Assembly (NCBI GenBank): GCA_013398055.1
Contig: VZRS01008300.1
Span: 6,623-70,622, forward strand
Direction of reading: 5' to 3'
Origin: Ifrita kowaldi
Taxonomy: Eukaryota > Chordata > Aves > Passeriformes > Cinclosomatidae
DNA: 64,000 nucleotides
The notes beneath the pieces are model-generated. The model was not told the DNA's origin. It made no database searches and saw nothing but the letters and a program-made list of their open reading frames with translations. A program made the translations under genes and the position numbers. Within the stretch, counting starts at the first letter, position 1. Each line of letters opens with the position of its first letter. Shown here one piece after another: positions 28,301-37,794 of this stretch.

Positions 28301-30929
28301 AGGACAGTAAACAGCAATATCAGAACCTTCATAATGCTAATGCATCTGAACAGTATTTAATAAGACAGACAAATCATCAGATTTGGGGCTGGGGGGAAAG
28401 TCCAAATTAATTCGAAGTCAACCATAGTAAAAAGGTTTAATAGAGGTACAATAAAACTTTTGAACTTTACGGTGAGCATTTTGTTTCACCATTAAGTTAA
28501 TTCAAATGTGGTGCACACCATATTCCTTAAAGGGACATTTGCCACTATTTCTCCTGAAACGCATGGAAATGTCCTAAAAAGCATGAAACCCTATTTTATT
28601 CTCCATATAGTGGTGCAACTGCACTGAAGTCTAAGCTACCTGTGTAGCTGACCTGGGCAGTCAACTTGAAAATTTAACTTCTACAATCTTGTACTCTCTA
28701 AAATATCTTGAATCTAGAGACACTTCAGATGCTCTTTAAATTACAATGCTAACGAAAAAAAACAAAACACAAGAAAACCCCAAGCACATGGCACCTCGAG
28801 TTTCCTAAACCTTGTGGCTAACATTTCTCCCTCAATATATCACTGAGGCTGAAGTGTCAGATTCTAAACAGACCATGGGACACTGGGGTGCAAGACTGAC
28901 TGATGACAACAGAGAATCAGTGAAATATTGTTCACAGGAGCAAGTTACAGCTTCAGTTTCGTGACTTTTAAAGGAACAGAAGGCTGAACAAGGAACATAT
29001 TCTGCTGTGTAACCATGTAACACTGAACCAGTCCATGGCAGGAGGTACAACAGCCCACAACTCTGATATTAGGGGAACAGTTTAGCTGGGCTGATGCAGG
29101 AGTACAGATCATCACCATCACCACTACACAAACAGCTGCCTGGTATGCCATGGAGACATTTGATCTCAGGTTCACCCCCTTAGGTATAAAGCACATTACA
29201 CACATTAACAATGCTAATGCATGCACTTCGAGTTTCCAAATTTATGTTTTACCAAAGCTCAGTAAATGTGTTGCTTGAAAAGATTTTTGATATGTCCAGA
29301 CTGATCAGGTTTTGGAAACAAATTGGGGCACCAAAGAACACAGTTTCATCTACCCTCGTGTCTGTAAGATAAGAAGAATCTGACTTGATGAAGAAGAAAA
29401 ACTAAAGGTGGAAGAAACATTTACTAGCTCAAATAAACTGAAGCTATTAAAAAAAAAAAAGCTCTACAAAGCGCAAGAGCAAGGATAGGCAAGAAAGTTT
29501 TTAGAGGTTAGAAACTAACTCTTGAAATAGCAATTAGTCTGTGAGCTGCAAAAAAAGCAGAACACTACACCATGGGCAGTCCCAATGCCACTGTCATAGT
29601 GAGCATTATACTCAGTTAAAATAGATACTAATACTTAATGAAGCTATTCCAGAACAATTAAGAGAGATAAAAAGAAAAGTTACTCTTGACAGTATTTCAA
29701 TTCCAGTTGCTTCAATAAACTTATTCTTTTGCAATAGCCTTGACTCATATCAACACTTTCACAAATCCCACATTTGTTCCAGAAGTTTTCCAGTTCCATT
29801 GCAAAGATAAGGCTAAATTGATTTAATTCCTATATTCATTCTGCATCTGTAAACGCAGAACTCGTAAATTTGAGAATATGACTGCAAAAGGCATTAAAAC
29901 ATAATATCTAAGCTAATATTTGCAGGTCTGGCTCAAAAAACCCCCAACTTCTAATGGTGTTTCAAACACTATACTTAATGCATTACCAGAATTACAGTTT
30001 TAACGTACAATGCTTTAAGATTATTTAAGATCTAGTATCAGTAAGCAATTCTTCAAAGCCACCTCAGAATTACAAACAGAACCTAATTTTATGGTATACG
30101 AAGCTTGTCACTTCATACCAAAAAGTAAATTCATCTCATCAACCAAGACATTTGGTCATTTTTACCTCACCAGTAGACAGACCCCCATCCCATTGCTTGT
30201 CCCCTGGAAAGTCTGCATCAATTAAGTTATTTGACAGAGATACTACAGCGGGTATATGCATATACTTAGCAACAACTTCAGCTGTTAAAACTCAGCGATT
30301 TCCCAGAGGAGCTCACAGAAGGGCAAAATTCAGCCTGGGTTTTTGTGTGTCTCGAATATCAGCCATACTAATTATACACAGCTCTTCTTGAGCTTCCTAC
30401 GCAGCTTCATATTGGGTGTGTGCTGAATCAAGTGCGGAAACTGCAGCTTTTTACCTTTTTAAGCTATAAGAAATCGCTCACAGCAGCCTTACTTCTGCAG
30501 AAGTACCGCTTCCCCGCGGGACACAGGGGGCCACCTCACCCGCGGCCCGGCAGCTCCCAGCGCGGTGCCGAGGCCACTCAGGGGTACGGGCGGCTCCCTC
30601 ACAGCGATCCCTCCGGGCAGACACAGCGATGCCCCGGGGCAGGTGTCCGCAGCCGGACACAGCGGCCCGGCAGACCCACAGCTGCACAGGGCCTGTCACA
30701 CGGCGGCGGCCTCGGTCCGCCGGCCACGCGGACTGTCCGGGGCACAGCACACAGAACGTCTGGGCCCGAGTCCCGGAGGCACCGACGCGGGACCGCCCCG
30801 CGGACCGGCCCCCAACGCTCGCCCAGATAAGAGCCGCCCCGCGTACCTGCACCGCACCACCACCTGGATGTTCTTGCCCTTCTCCTCCTTTTTGGCAGTG
30901 CCACCGCCCTGGGAGCCGGAGGAAGCCAT
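13206..30929 (-). CDS. KIF11: KIF11 (kinesin-5/Eg5), complete 22-exon coding region
   Basis: KIF11 is the homotetrameric plus-end-directed motor that slides antiparallel spindle microtubules apart to build the bipolar spindle. The 22 exons read below join with every phase matching, giving 3201 nt: 1066 residues plus stop, against 1056 in human. Seen in order: short N-terminus ending in the cover-strand/beta1 motif KGKNIQVVVRCR; P-loop GQTGTGKT (107-114); loop-5 segment GERSPNEAYTWEEDP, the monastrol-class inhibitor site; switch I SSRSH (about 234-238); switch II DLAGSE (267-272); neck linker and start of neck about 360-380; a coiled-coil stalk rich in Glu, Lys and Leu; BimC box TTPQRK (937-942), whose Thr is the Cdk1 site equivalent to human T926; and a C-terminal KEN box (1035-1037), an APC/C degron. 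The motor is nearly identical to mammalian Eg5, while the stalk and tail have drifted. No frameshift, stop or missing catalytic residue was found. Start chosen at ATG 30929, which yields the family N-terminus MASxx. Confidence 0.97.
14015..14131 (-). CDS. KIF11: KIF11 exon 21, residues 988-1026
   Basis: Acidic tail segment ending TNGGIPFFQ, equivalent to human IGGVPFFQ. 39 whole codons, acceptor TTTTAG, donor CAG|GTAACT. Confidence 0.95.
14449..14603 (-). CDS. KIF11: KIF11 exon 20, residues 936-987: BimC box
   Basis: Starts with TTPQRKDYFYPVTLMRTEP, the Cdk1-regulated BimC box. Two donors lie five bases apart (GTCAGG at 14454/53 and GTATGT after 14449). The outer one is the better consensus and alone restores frame, ending AGQ as in mammals (LGQ). 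Confidence 0.95.
14832..15054 (-). CDS. KIF11: KIF11 exon 19, residues 862-936
   Basis: Encodes KNEENCNKAIAEIADHIGRQ... and FLQEDLKVDIPTG, the segment directly before the BimC box. Ends ACAG|GTATTT. Confidence 0.95.
15530..15597 (+). mobile_element. CR1 LINE extreme 3' end in KIF11 intron 18
   Basis: GTTGGACTTGATCCCTGGAG and CCCTTCCAACTCAGAATATT are followed by the terminal octamer-type repeat ATTCTGTGTGATTCTGTGTGA. A very short 3' stub. Confidence 0.9.
16205..16484 (-). CDS. KIF11: KIF11 exon 18, residues 768-861
   Basis: The longest coding exon. Contains HSKFTASLDNFSQELRSIN, matching the mammalian FSQELRNFN block, and a Gln-rich coiled-coil end (DEKQQFQCLQK). Confidence 0.94.
17085..17224 (-). 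CDS. KIF11: KIF11 exon 17, residues 722-768
   Basis: Encodes SAAKLVSLLQSQLDLFARE...MQENVHL. Acceptor AATAG|AGC, donor CT|GTAAGG in phase 2. Confidence 0.92.
17629..17787 (-). CDS. KIF11: KIF11 exon 16, residues 669-721
   Basis: Encodes MEGHKKEMDTFFGDLFLTL... of the bipolar-assembly part of the stalk. The acceptor follows a run of about ten Ts. Donor AAG|GTACCC. Confidence 0.93.
18775..18897 (-). CDS. KIF11: KIF11 exon 15, residues 628-668
   Basis: Stalk segment beginning EEHETGLGRAV and ending MKKYSAVADQ; the last part corresponds to SLTVADK in human. 41 whole codons, acceptor TCCTAG, donor CAG|GTAATG. Confidence 0.92.
19191..19363 (-). CDS. KIF11: KIF11 exon 14, residues 570-627
   Basis: Stalk segment GDLLSTSSSTADILAS...LLRLI. 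Donor ATT|GTTAGT; the phase matches both neighbours. Confidence 0.93.
19631..19838 (-). CDS. KIF11: KIF11 exon 13, residues 501-570
   Basis: Encodes LLSAVEETTRDVSGLHAK, then LDRKKAVDQHNAVVQ, conserved in the kinesin-5 stalk. Ends ATAG|GTAAGT in phase 1. Confidence 0.95.
20583..20690 (-). mobile_element. CR1 LINE 3' fragment in KIF11 intron 12
   Basis: Complement of the CR1 3' region: TTTGAGGTGGAAGGGACATT, CACCATCTAGTTC, CTGCCGTGGGCAGGGACATG and TTCCACTAGACCAG. Short, 5'-truncated and non-coding. Confidence 0.85.
21018..21206 (-). CDS. KIF11: KIF11 exon 12, residues 438-500
   Basis: A 63-codon stretch of coiled coil (VTELFRVSKNELEQCK...). Acceptor TTTAG, weaker donor AAG|GTTGTC. Confidence 0.94.
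21964..22051 (-). CDS. KIF11: KIF11 exon 11, residues 408-437
   Basis: Encodes ALNGKLTVQEEQITEY...EEEVKR, aligning with the mammalian VMSGKLTVQEEQ block. The acceptor has two AGs two bases apart (TTGAG|AG); only the upstream one keeps frame. Confidence 0.93.
22566..22654 (-). CDS. KIF11: KIF11 exon 10, residues 379-408
   Basis: Encodes EYTEEIERLKRDLAAAREK then NGVYISLENYE, the neck coil. It ends TATGA|GTATGT in phase 2. Confidence 0.95.
23288..23383 (-). CDS. KIF11: KIF11 exon 9, residues 347-378: neck linker
   Basis: Encodes ETLSTLEYAHRAKNIMNKPE then VNQKLTKKALIK: the end of the motor core and the kinesin-5 neck linker. Acceptor CACAG, donor AAG|GTAACA. Confidence 0.96.
23497..23739 (-). 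CDS. KIF11: KIF11 exon 8, residues 266-346: switch II
   Basis: Opens with VDLAGSENIGRSGAVDK (switch II), then NINQSLLTLGRVITALVE, HIPYRESKLTRILQDSLGG and TSIIATVSPAS, all hallmark kinesin motor blocks. 81 whole codons. Confidence 0.97.
23982..24072 (-). CDS. KIF11: KIF11 exon 7, residues 235-265
   Basis: Completes switch I (SRSHSVFS) and continues ITIHMKETTVDGEELVKIGK to LNL. Donor TTG|GTAAGT, phase 0. Confidence 0.96.
24566..24740 (-). mobile_element. CR1 LINE 3' fragment in KIF11 intron 6
   Basis: The typical complement of the avian CR1 3' end is visible: TCACAGAATCATGGAATGGTTT, then CACCTTCCACTAGACCAGGCTGCTCAAA and ATATGTTCCAGTGTTTCACCAC. 5'-truncated and non-coding. Confidence 0.88.
25861..26410 (+). 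mobile_element. Degenerate solo LTR of avian endogenous retrovirus, antisense in KIF11 intron 6
   Basis: About 550 bp aligning by eye along its whole length with the LTR at 35189-35783: a TGCTGGCTTTTTTGGG start, GGGCTGTGTTTTGGATTT, GACAGGTGACTCCAAA, GCTCAGTATATAAAG (a TATA region), the poly(A)-signal variant ATTAAA near 26277 and a CTGGCTGGGGTTAAACCATG end. No flanking gag, pol or env was seen, so it is a solo LTR. The terminal bases are mutated and no clear target-site duplication remains. Confidence 0.85.
26614..26738 (-). CDS. KIF11: KIF11 exon 6, residues 194-235
   Basis: Encodes RGVIIKGLEEVTVHN and RTTAATYMNAYS. The switch I motif SSRSH is split across the junction with exon 7. The intron that follows holds a CR1 fragment and an LTR. 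Confidence 0.95.
26820..27005 (-). CDS. KIF11: KIF11 exon 5, residues 132-193
   Basis: Encodes DPLAGIIPRTLHQIFEK, then VSLLEIYNEELFDLLNP, the conserved kinesin SxxEIYNE core, and RLQMFDDPRNK. Donor AAG|GTTAGT; 62 whole codons. Confidence 0.96.
27332..27410 (-). CDS. KIF11: KIF11 exon 4, residues 105-131: P-loop
   Basis: Carries the ATP-binding P-loop GQTGTGKT followed by FTMEGERSPNEAYTWEE, which is loop 5. Acceptor CTCACAG, donor GAG|GTATAT. Confidence 0.96.
27491..27588 (-). CDS. KIF11: KIF11 exon 3, residues 73-105
   Basis: Encodes VFGAQAKQIDVYRSVV through GYNCTVFA, just before the P-loop. Acceptor AATAG, donor TTTGC|GTAAGT. Confidence 0.95.
27698..27830 (-). CDS. KIF11: KIF11 exon 2, residues 28-72
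   Basis: Acceptor TTTTAG. Encodes PFNASELRASS, then VRTGG and KTYTFDM of the motor domain. The donor is the weaker ATG|GTTGGT and leaves phase 0. Confidence 0.95.
27831..30846 (-). other. KIF11: KIF11 intron 1 (3.0 kb)
   Basis: The largest KIF11 intron. No repeat family or internal gene was recognised; the open frames near 28.8-29.2 kb have no family features. The part next to exon 1 belongs to the CpG island. Confidence 0.85.
30847..30929 (-). CDS. KIF11: KIF11 exon 1, residues 1-28
   Basis: Begins MASSGSQGGGTAKKEEKGK and runs into NIQVVVRCR, the first motor beta strand. It ends CAG|GTACGC with Arg28 split 2+1. It lies in the CpG island. Confidence 0.96.
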
Positions 30930-31033
30930 GGCGGGACGGGTTCAGGACCGAGCCGCTGCCGCGCCGCCGGAGCTCGGATCGGCCGCGCGCGCCGCCGCCA
31001 CTGCCGCTTTGAACCGCGCACCGCCCGGCCCGG

Positions 31034-31038
31034 CCAAT
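31034..31038 (+). promoter_or_regulatory. KIF11: CCAAT box (NF-Y) of the KIF11 promoter
   Basis: GGCCAATCAGCGG is a strong NF-Y site, 105-110 bp above the KIF11 ATG and between the two CHR-like hexamers. CCAAT plus CHR is the common layout of mitotic gene promoters. Confidence 0.6.
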
Positions 31039-31071
31039 CAGCGGCGGCCCCGGGGCAGCACGGGACGCGAT

Positions 31072-31077
31072 TTCAAA
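31072..31077 (-). promoter_or_regulatory. KIF11: CHR-like element TTTGAA upstream of KIF11
   Basis: TTTGAA in the gene's orientation, about 145 bp above the start codon. This is the cell-cycle homology region core bound by LIN54 of the DREAM/MuvB complexes, which control G2/M genes. A second copy in the opposite orientation lies at 31008-31013. The role is inferred from motif and gene class. Confidence 0.45.
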
Positions 31078-31350
31078 TCCTGGGGGTGGCGCGCGGCGGG
31101 AGCGGCGGCCTTACTCCGCCCTGAGCGCTCCGGGCCCATTGCCGGTACCGCGAGGTAGGTGGGTGACTTGGGCCGCGCCGGGTTCTCCGAGCCCCTGTGC
31201 TGCCGGTCCCGCTGAACCGTGACGCGCTGCCCGATGTCCACCCGCACCTGCCGTACGGCTCGTCTGTGCTGCCAGTACCGTGAGGGGACAGCAAGACAAT
31301 GTCCGGCGTCCTCTGCGGCTGCCGCTGACACCTAGGAGTCTGAGGGCAGC

Positions 31351-34300
31351 CGAACTCCTCGCCTGACATCAGTCTTCAAGAGTCACATCACCCATAGAAC
31401 CCTTTCTCACAGGTCAAGCCCTCCGGCCATCCATTCTTCTGCTCCCCCTAGCTCTCCGGCTGGCCCACGATTTCTTTAAACATCACGACAAATAAGCGCA
31501 CCTTGGCAATACCTTGTGGAATGGAGACGTTACTTGGCCTGTTTTAAAAAATGATCAGGTTTCTATTTACACAGTGGGGCACAGCGCTCAGCATTCCCAG
31601 CAGGGCACCTGCTGTCCCCTCAGGCGGTGGTGCCCCAGCGCAGGTTGCCAGGCAGACACTACCCCCCAGCTGCGCATTTCTGGCCGTGCCTGCAGAGCTC
31701 TGCTCTGGTCCCTCTGTGCCTTGCGCATGCTTCAACTCAGGCAGGTCTCCAGCACAACTCATCAATGTCAGTCTGAATTCCACACCTAACTCTCCACGTG
31801 CTCGCAGGTTGGTGTTGCCTTATCGAGTAGCAGGGAAATCCTATGGAAGAATGAAAACAAGTAGTTAAAGGCTCAGGACGAAGCACCACGGGTGCACCAC
31901 ATCTGTCCTATTACTTTGAAACTTAATCATGTGAACCATTTTCCCATCTATGTCACCCTGGCTTCCCTGTGAGACCTTCCTCTGAGGCACTATTAAAAGC
32001 TTTGCTAGGTGGAGATCTATGACAGGATAACAGGTCTTCTGGGTAGAGGGGAAGAAGCAGATGTTTAGGGAAGATTCAACTGGTCTGATGTGCTTTTTTT
32101 GTTAAATCTGTACTAGCTCCTACAGACTTACACTGTCATCCACTTTCCACAGCCTACACTGCTACAGTGCTTTGCTGTTGTTCTAGGGCCTTCGTAATTT
32201 CTGAAATTTAGATTGCCCATCTATAATTTTGCAGGTGTCCACACCCTTTTTCCCCCCTCAAGTTAGCTGCTTTGAATCTTACTATACTTCTCTCCTCTGT
32301 GAATTCTTAATAACAAATGAATCCTAACCCGTAAGGCTTGAAGTAATTTTCCTGACATGAAGCAACATCACATTATGCTCCTCTACCATTTATCTGAAGA
32401 GTTAGAACAATGTCAGAGCCAATCAATCTCACATTAGGAATAATAGACACTAGAGAAGTGTCTATTGAGGAACAAACAATAAATACTAAAATCACAATAA
32501 CACATTTTGCTTCAGCTAAGTAAAGATTTAATGAAGCAGGAAAATAAATATAATTCATGGCAAACATATTGAGACCACCTTTATCCTTACTTGCTTTTTT
32601 GTATTCCATCTATGCTAAGAGCATGAAGTGATAAGAATCACTTGTACTGATAATTGTGTAGTAGCTACTGCTAGACTGATAATTAAATGCAGGTATGCAA
32701 ATAATCTAAATATTTACCTTTTGCTCTATACTCCTTCATATGGATCATACAAAAGAAGGCAGCACTGGAACACAAGAATTCTTCCAATTTCTGCTTGTTT
32801 GTTCTTTTCTAATATGAAAGTCGTATTTTTCCTCAATAACATCTCTCACAGACACGGAAGAGATCATTCAAACCTGCATTTAATCAACAAGAACTTACTT
32901 GATTACTGAAAGTTAAATTTGGCAAATAGCTACCTTTGCTATAGCTATGGTAAGTGGGAAACGTATTTCTGGTAATCAAGTTAGCTTAAAAAAGCATACA
33001 GTTTAATGGCTGCAAGTCTGTTTTACAAGGTCAGTTTATAGCATAGGTTGTACATTTTCTTAGACTAGGTAGAGCCTAAAGATATGCATACACTATAAAC
33101 ACAAACTGAGTAGCAGGGAGCTAGCATTACACAAGCAATAAAAATAAATATGAGAAAAAGGAAACAAGAATATTTAGGCCACAGTCTTAACAGTCATTGG
33201 GAGAATGACCTTTAAGAAGACAGGTACATCATCCGTGACAAATGTTTTATTTTGTTTAAAGAGAGACAAAAACATCACAGAAAACTAAATTATGTAATAA
33301 TACACACAACAGCAAATGCAACAACTTCAGAAGAGGTTATTAATCCCCACACATGGATCAAGAAGGACAATTTTTAACTAAGGCTTGCAAACAAGAAGTC
33401 TTTGAATTACAGTGATATTCACAGACAAAACAAACACTGTTTTCCTAGGGCTTGTATCAGATCACCTGGGGAATTGTAGGTGGGGAGGCCTGAAAAACAG
33501 TAAAATTGTTTACATGGAACATGATTACCTATAAATGAAGAAAGGTTATATAAGGTATAATAATGGAGAGATATAATTAATACAAATTATAGGGTTGGGT
33601 GAGACTTCAAGGCTTAGTAACACCTGATTTGATTGCCAACATGCTACACAATGCATCAACTGTATTGAACCTGTGGAGAGTTTAATATTATTTAATACTA
33701 TCAGTGACATAGTAAAAAAATTGCTGATTAATTGCATATTGGCATTAAAGGGGAAATTGCCTGCACCTTAGATAAACATAGAGCAAATTCTAGCCTTTGA
33801 ACAGCCTGACCAGTTGGCCAGTAACATTCTAGACCCTGTGCTGTCCACATACAGTAAGTTAAACAACAAGGATTTACAGAGTACTGGTATATTCTCAGTT
33901 GAGGACAAGGTTCTCCTTCAGTCAAGCTTAAGGGGTAATTACATCACTGTTAAAAAGAAAAGAGATAATGCTATAAAATAACTACCATATTGTTAAAAAT
34001 TAAGGACTCAATGCATATAACAGGATTAAAACCAGAACTGCTTTCAATTAATCAGGAAAACACACAGAATAAAAGAGTTCTTTTTTTTTAGGCATGTGTG
34101 CCAGATCACTGTCCAACACAGACACAGATGGTAGCACTTTTACATCTTTTTATAGTCACTGTAATAAAAAATTAACAGTAACATAGGGGGATGTATGCAT
34201 TTGTGTGATTAGCTCAGAGTTAAGCTAGTAATTTTCCATACAGTTACCTATTTCCAGTTAAGGCGTGCAGCTGGATGACATCCTTTACGTAACAAGAAAA

Positions 34301-35188
34301 GAAACAATGAATGGGGAAATTGGAAACACACAGACTTGACAGGACTGACTGAAGTCAACAGGAAATATCTCTTTGGCCTCATTTTCTTTTAACTTAATTA
34401 TGTTATAAATTTAATTTTATTCATTCAGTATTTTTATACTGGGAACAGCCAATAGACAGTCTTTTTTGCATATATGTCTTGTCATGAAATTGCCACTATT
34501 TATTTTGAAGTGGAAATAACAATAGTAAGTTATGCTTTTTTTCCAGTCCGAGGCCAGTTTGCTACAAAGCTCTATTATATACAATTACAATTTGAATTTA
34601 GTCCAGAATTTTATCTATGTGGAAAAGACATGCTTCCATTAGAAGCCTACCAAGACTGTACTCAAGAGTTTCACACTTACTGTCTCTCAGCTTTCAGGCC
34701 GTACATAAAATACTGGTTTTATTCTGAATTATTTTTAATATATGTACTTTGAAGATCATTTTCCCTGCACTGTACATTTATGTCACATATCCTGAAGAGG
34801 GATCTCTACACTGCTACTTCAGAAGATTTTTTCATGGGAGTATTTGAATAATTTCCACACTTACTTTAAATTATACTTAGCCTCATTTGGTCATTTAGAC
34901 AACACCTGTTTTTCCACTAGGGCAAGATGAAGAAGGCAGGACCAAAAGCACCAATTCTCTATGAGCAATTAAAGTTTCATGGGGAAGAAATCTTTGTTGC
35001 AGGACTAGACTGCGAAAGGAATTTCACTGAAAGTCCTCTTCACTTTTGCTAAGGGTGTCCTATTAAAAATATCTTTAAAACACTGAAAAGATATCCAAAA
35101 CAGTGTATGACTGTAATTTTAGCTAGTATAAATGGACATAGAGAGGGGTCAGAGTATAACAACACAATCTGATTTGAATAAACGCCAG
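31351..35188. other. Intergenic DNA between the KIF11 and IDE promoters
   Basis: No exon or repeat family was recognised. Composition falls quickly from GC-rich to AT-rich beyond about 31.9 kb. Confidence 0.6.
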
Positions 35189-35783
35189 TGTGTCCTGGTT
35201 TTGACTGGAATAAAGCTAATTTCTTCTCAGTAGCTGTCACAGTGCCGCGTTGCGGATTCAGTATGAGAATAATGTTGGTAACACTCTCATGTCTTGGTTG
35301 TTGCCAAGTTGTATTTATCCTAAATCAGGGACTTTATTGTGTCTCATGCTCTGCCAGTGAGGAGGTGCAGGGAAAAAAAGCTGGGAGGGAGCATAGCTGG
35401 GACAGGTGACTTGCACTGCCCAAAGGGATATTCCACACCACAAAACGTCATGCCCAGAATATAAACTGGGGATTTATACTACCAGTTACCCAGAAGGGCC
35501 TGATCGGGGCTCGGGGCAGGGTCTGGCATTGGTTAGCAGGTGGTGAGCAATTGTACTGTGCATCACTTATCTTTTTATAATCATTACTATCATTATTTAC
35601 TACTACTACTACTATTATTATTATTACTATTATTATTATTGACTTTGTTTCAGTTATTAAAGCCCCATTCCTTAAACCGTCAAGTTTTACTTTTGATTCT
35701 CCTCCCCATTCCACCAGGGTGGGTGGAGGGGAGGGAACGGCTCCCTGATGCTTAGTTGCCGGCTGGGGTTAAACCAGGACACA
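35189..35783 (+). mobile_element. Full-length solo LTR of avian endogenous retrovirus
   Basis: A 595-bp element with perfect 13-bp inverted ends (TGTGTCCTGGTTT ... AAACCAGGACACA), flanked by CCAG on both sides. If the first TG is counted as flank, the repeat is CCAGTG. Inside are TATA-like AGAATATAAACTGGGG near 35455-35470, a TAC/TAT microsatellite, and a poly(A)-signal variant ATTAAAG near 35656. No retroviral genes adjoin it. Same family as the copies at 25861 and 63452. Confidence 0.93.
35597..35640. repeat. (TAC/TAT)n microsatellite inside the LTR
   Basis: TAC repeats pass into TAT repeats over about 44 bp. It is absent from the related LTR at 25861, so it probably expanded after insertion or in a subfamily. 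Confidence 0.9.
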
Positions 35784-37197
35784 CCAGTGACTTTGAATAG
35801 CCGCTAAATAAGCTTACAATGGATAAAATAGGTGTAAAGTACAGTAGGTGTGACCTCTATTGCATACCTCTGCTGCAATAGCTATGTTAGATGCATGAGG
35901 AGGTGTGATCTCTCATCACACTACAGAAACAGAAGTGCTTGTTTTAGATCCAACTTTTAGCAGACCACCAGAGCCTTGCTGGCACAGTCTACCTTGCTTC
36001 CCCAGGATTGTCCCTGTGTATACTAGGCAAGATTTACAGGAAAAGGCAGGATTTATTAGAGCAGTTAAATATATATCAGGCCAGCATTAGCTAAATATAT
36101 ACTACATTAGGCTAACAAACTCTCTGTCCTCTCTGTCGGGACCCGAAAAAAGAGTAAATTGTCTGAAACTGTGTAATTCTATAGAATTCACCCCTACATG
36201 ATACAACGTGCCTGTAGCATGTATTAACACTAAAGGCAGAAGCATTTCTACTATCCATCCAATTTAACAGAACGACTCCAATTTACAACCTTTTAATCCC
36301 CCAGCTGCTTTAGAAAGGGAGGAGACAGATTGTGAAGGGGCACTCACCCAGCAGTCCTTCTGTCAGACACCATGGGATGAGCCTCTCTGACGCACTGGCA
36401 ATAGCAACAGGGTGGAATTCAGATTTAACAGCTCACCATTTATCCTCTGTCCTCTTTCTGTCCAGCTTGGTCTTCACTTTTACATGCACTAGGAACTGGA
36501 AAAAAACCAGACTGCCTCAAACTAGAATCCCATGAGGACATTTTTCACAGGAGTTAACATACTGTGTTAAAATTAGGCACCCACACAGTTCTAAATCCAA
36601 ACAGTTGATTTAGGTGAAAACTACCAAATGCCTTGCTCCAGCCGGGATGAGTTAACTTGAGAGACAGTTCCGTGTCTAAACTGAGGCCAGAAGCGTGGGT
36701 GTACTTGATGTAGGCACACAGGTTTTAAACTGGGTAGCTCAGGTAGGGCTAAGAGCATCTCTATAGCAGCACAGACCTCCCCGGAAACAGATGATGAACG
36801 TCTGCCCAAATTCCCTTGACAGATTTTGTTGATTCCCTGTTGATTCTGCTGACCATATAAAGCAGTGTGCTGCCACTTCTTAACAGCAATTTTAACCAAA
36901 GCCAACTAGTTTAAAGTTACTTCTGGTACTTCTTCAATTCCATCTTTGGGTACAGATATAACCTTAGTTAACTCATCTGGCCACGTCTTTCTACCTTTTC
37001 ATGACAGGAGGGTTTTGTGACTTTCCAGCTGTGAGATACCGCCTTTTATAAAAGGCAAGCAGTGAGGAAGCTAAAATCAGGCATTAAAGTAGCACATTGT
37101 TTTTCTCTTATTTTTTTTTCTCCCCTCATAATTTTGAAAAATAAGACACAGAAAAATAGATACACGTGAAGAAAGCTTATTACCACAACTTCAAACA
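35784..37197. other. Intergenic DNA upstream of IDE
   Basis: No gene or repeat family was identified. The frames present are short and featureless. Confidence 0.5.
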
Positions 37198-37379
37198 GTG
37201 TTTTTTTGGGGGGGGGCTGGGGGCGAATTGTTGATTGGTTCGGTTTTGTGGGTTTGTTTTTTTGGGGTTTTTTGCTTCGGTTTTTTTGTTCGTTTGTTTT
37301 TGGGTTTTGTTTGGTTTTTTGTTTTGGTTTTCTTGTTTCTGTTTTTAAATTTGTTTTGTTGTTGGTTTTTTTTTTCCTC
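37198..37379. repeat. GT-rich low-complexity tract upstream of IDE
   Basis: About 180 bp of nearly pure G and T on the plus strand, opening with a G10 run and GGGGG and ending in poly-T. It is compositionally the complement of the AC-rich tract at 7860-7971. Apparent Phe/Gly/Val-rich frames are artefacts. Confidence 0.92.
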
Positions 37380-37439
37380 AGAACCCCAAATCTACAGTTT
37401 TATAACAGAAGTTCAACCTTATCCAGCACTTACACCTCG

Positions 37440-37502
37440 TAAACCCGTCCCGCGAGGCGAGTCCTATGTCCAGCGAGGCGGGGCCACAGAGCTCCGTGAC
37501 AG
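37440..37502 (+). other. Candidate non-coding leader exon of IDE
   Basis: ATG at 37466 opens MSSEAGPQSSVT and runs straight into an excellent splice donor ACAG|GTGAGC after 37502. Joined to IDE exon 2 it would be out of frame with the protease and would behave as a short upstream ORF. Its existence as an exon is inferred only from donor strength and position. Confidence 0.25.
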
Positions 37503-37794
37503 GTGAGCAGCGGCTAGCGGGCTCCAAGGGGAGCTCCCGAAGGAGGGAGAGGTGCCGGAGGGTGACCTGTCCCTGGGGGACGGAGGATTTTGACACCCGA
37601 AATCTCTGCCTCTCAGGGCGGCACTGTACCCACTGTACTCAAATTACGAGGCGTCTAATTACCTTTTGTCTTGGCAGGCGCCGCCAGGGACGCGGAACGC
37701 GGCCACCAGGAAGCGGGCGGGCAGCGACACAGCCCCTCCGCGGGTGCCGCCCGGGGCCGCCCCGCCGCCCTTCGCGCCGCAGCCCCGTCCGCCT

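Larger units (their letters stand above)
30500..31350 (-). promoter_or_regulatory. KIF11: CpG-island promoter of KIF11
   Basis: GC content and CpG density rise sharply from about 30.5 kb and fall after about 31.35 kb, with the KIF11 start codon inside. There is no TATA box next to the start. The long frames on both strands here are GC-composition artefacts. Confidence 0.85.

Noticed and set aside
30420..31369. Many long frames on both strands
   Set aside because: They lie in the KIF11 CpG island, where stop codons are rare. Only the minus-strand exon 1 fits a protein family.
35448..35755. Leu-rich and Val/Ile-rich frames
   Set aside because: Translation of the TAC/TAT microsatellite inside the LTR.
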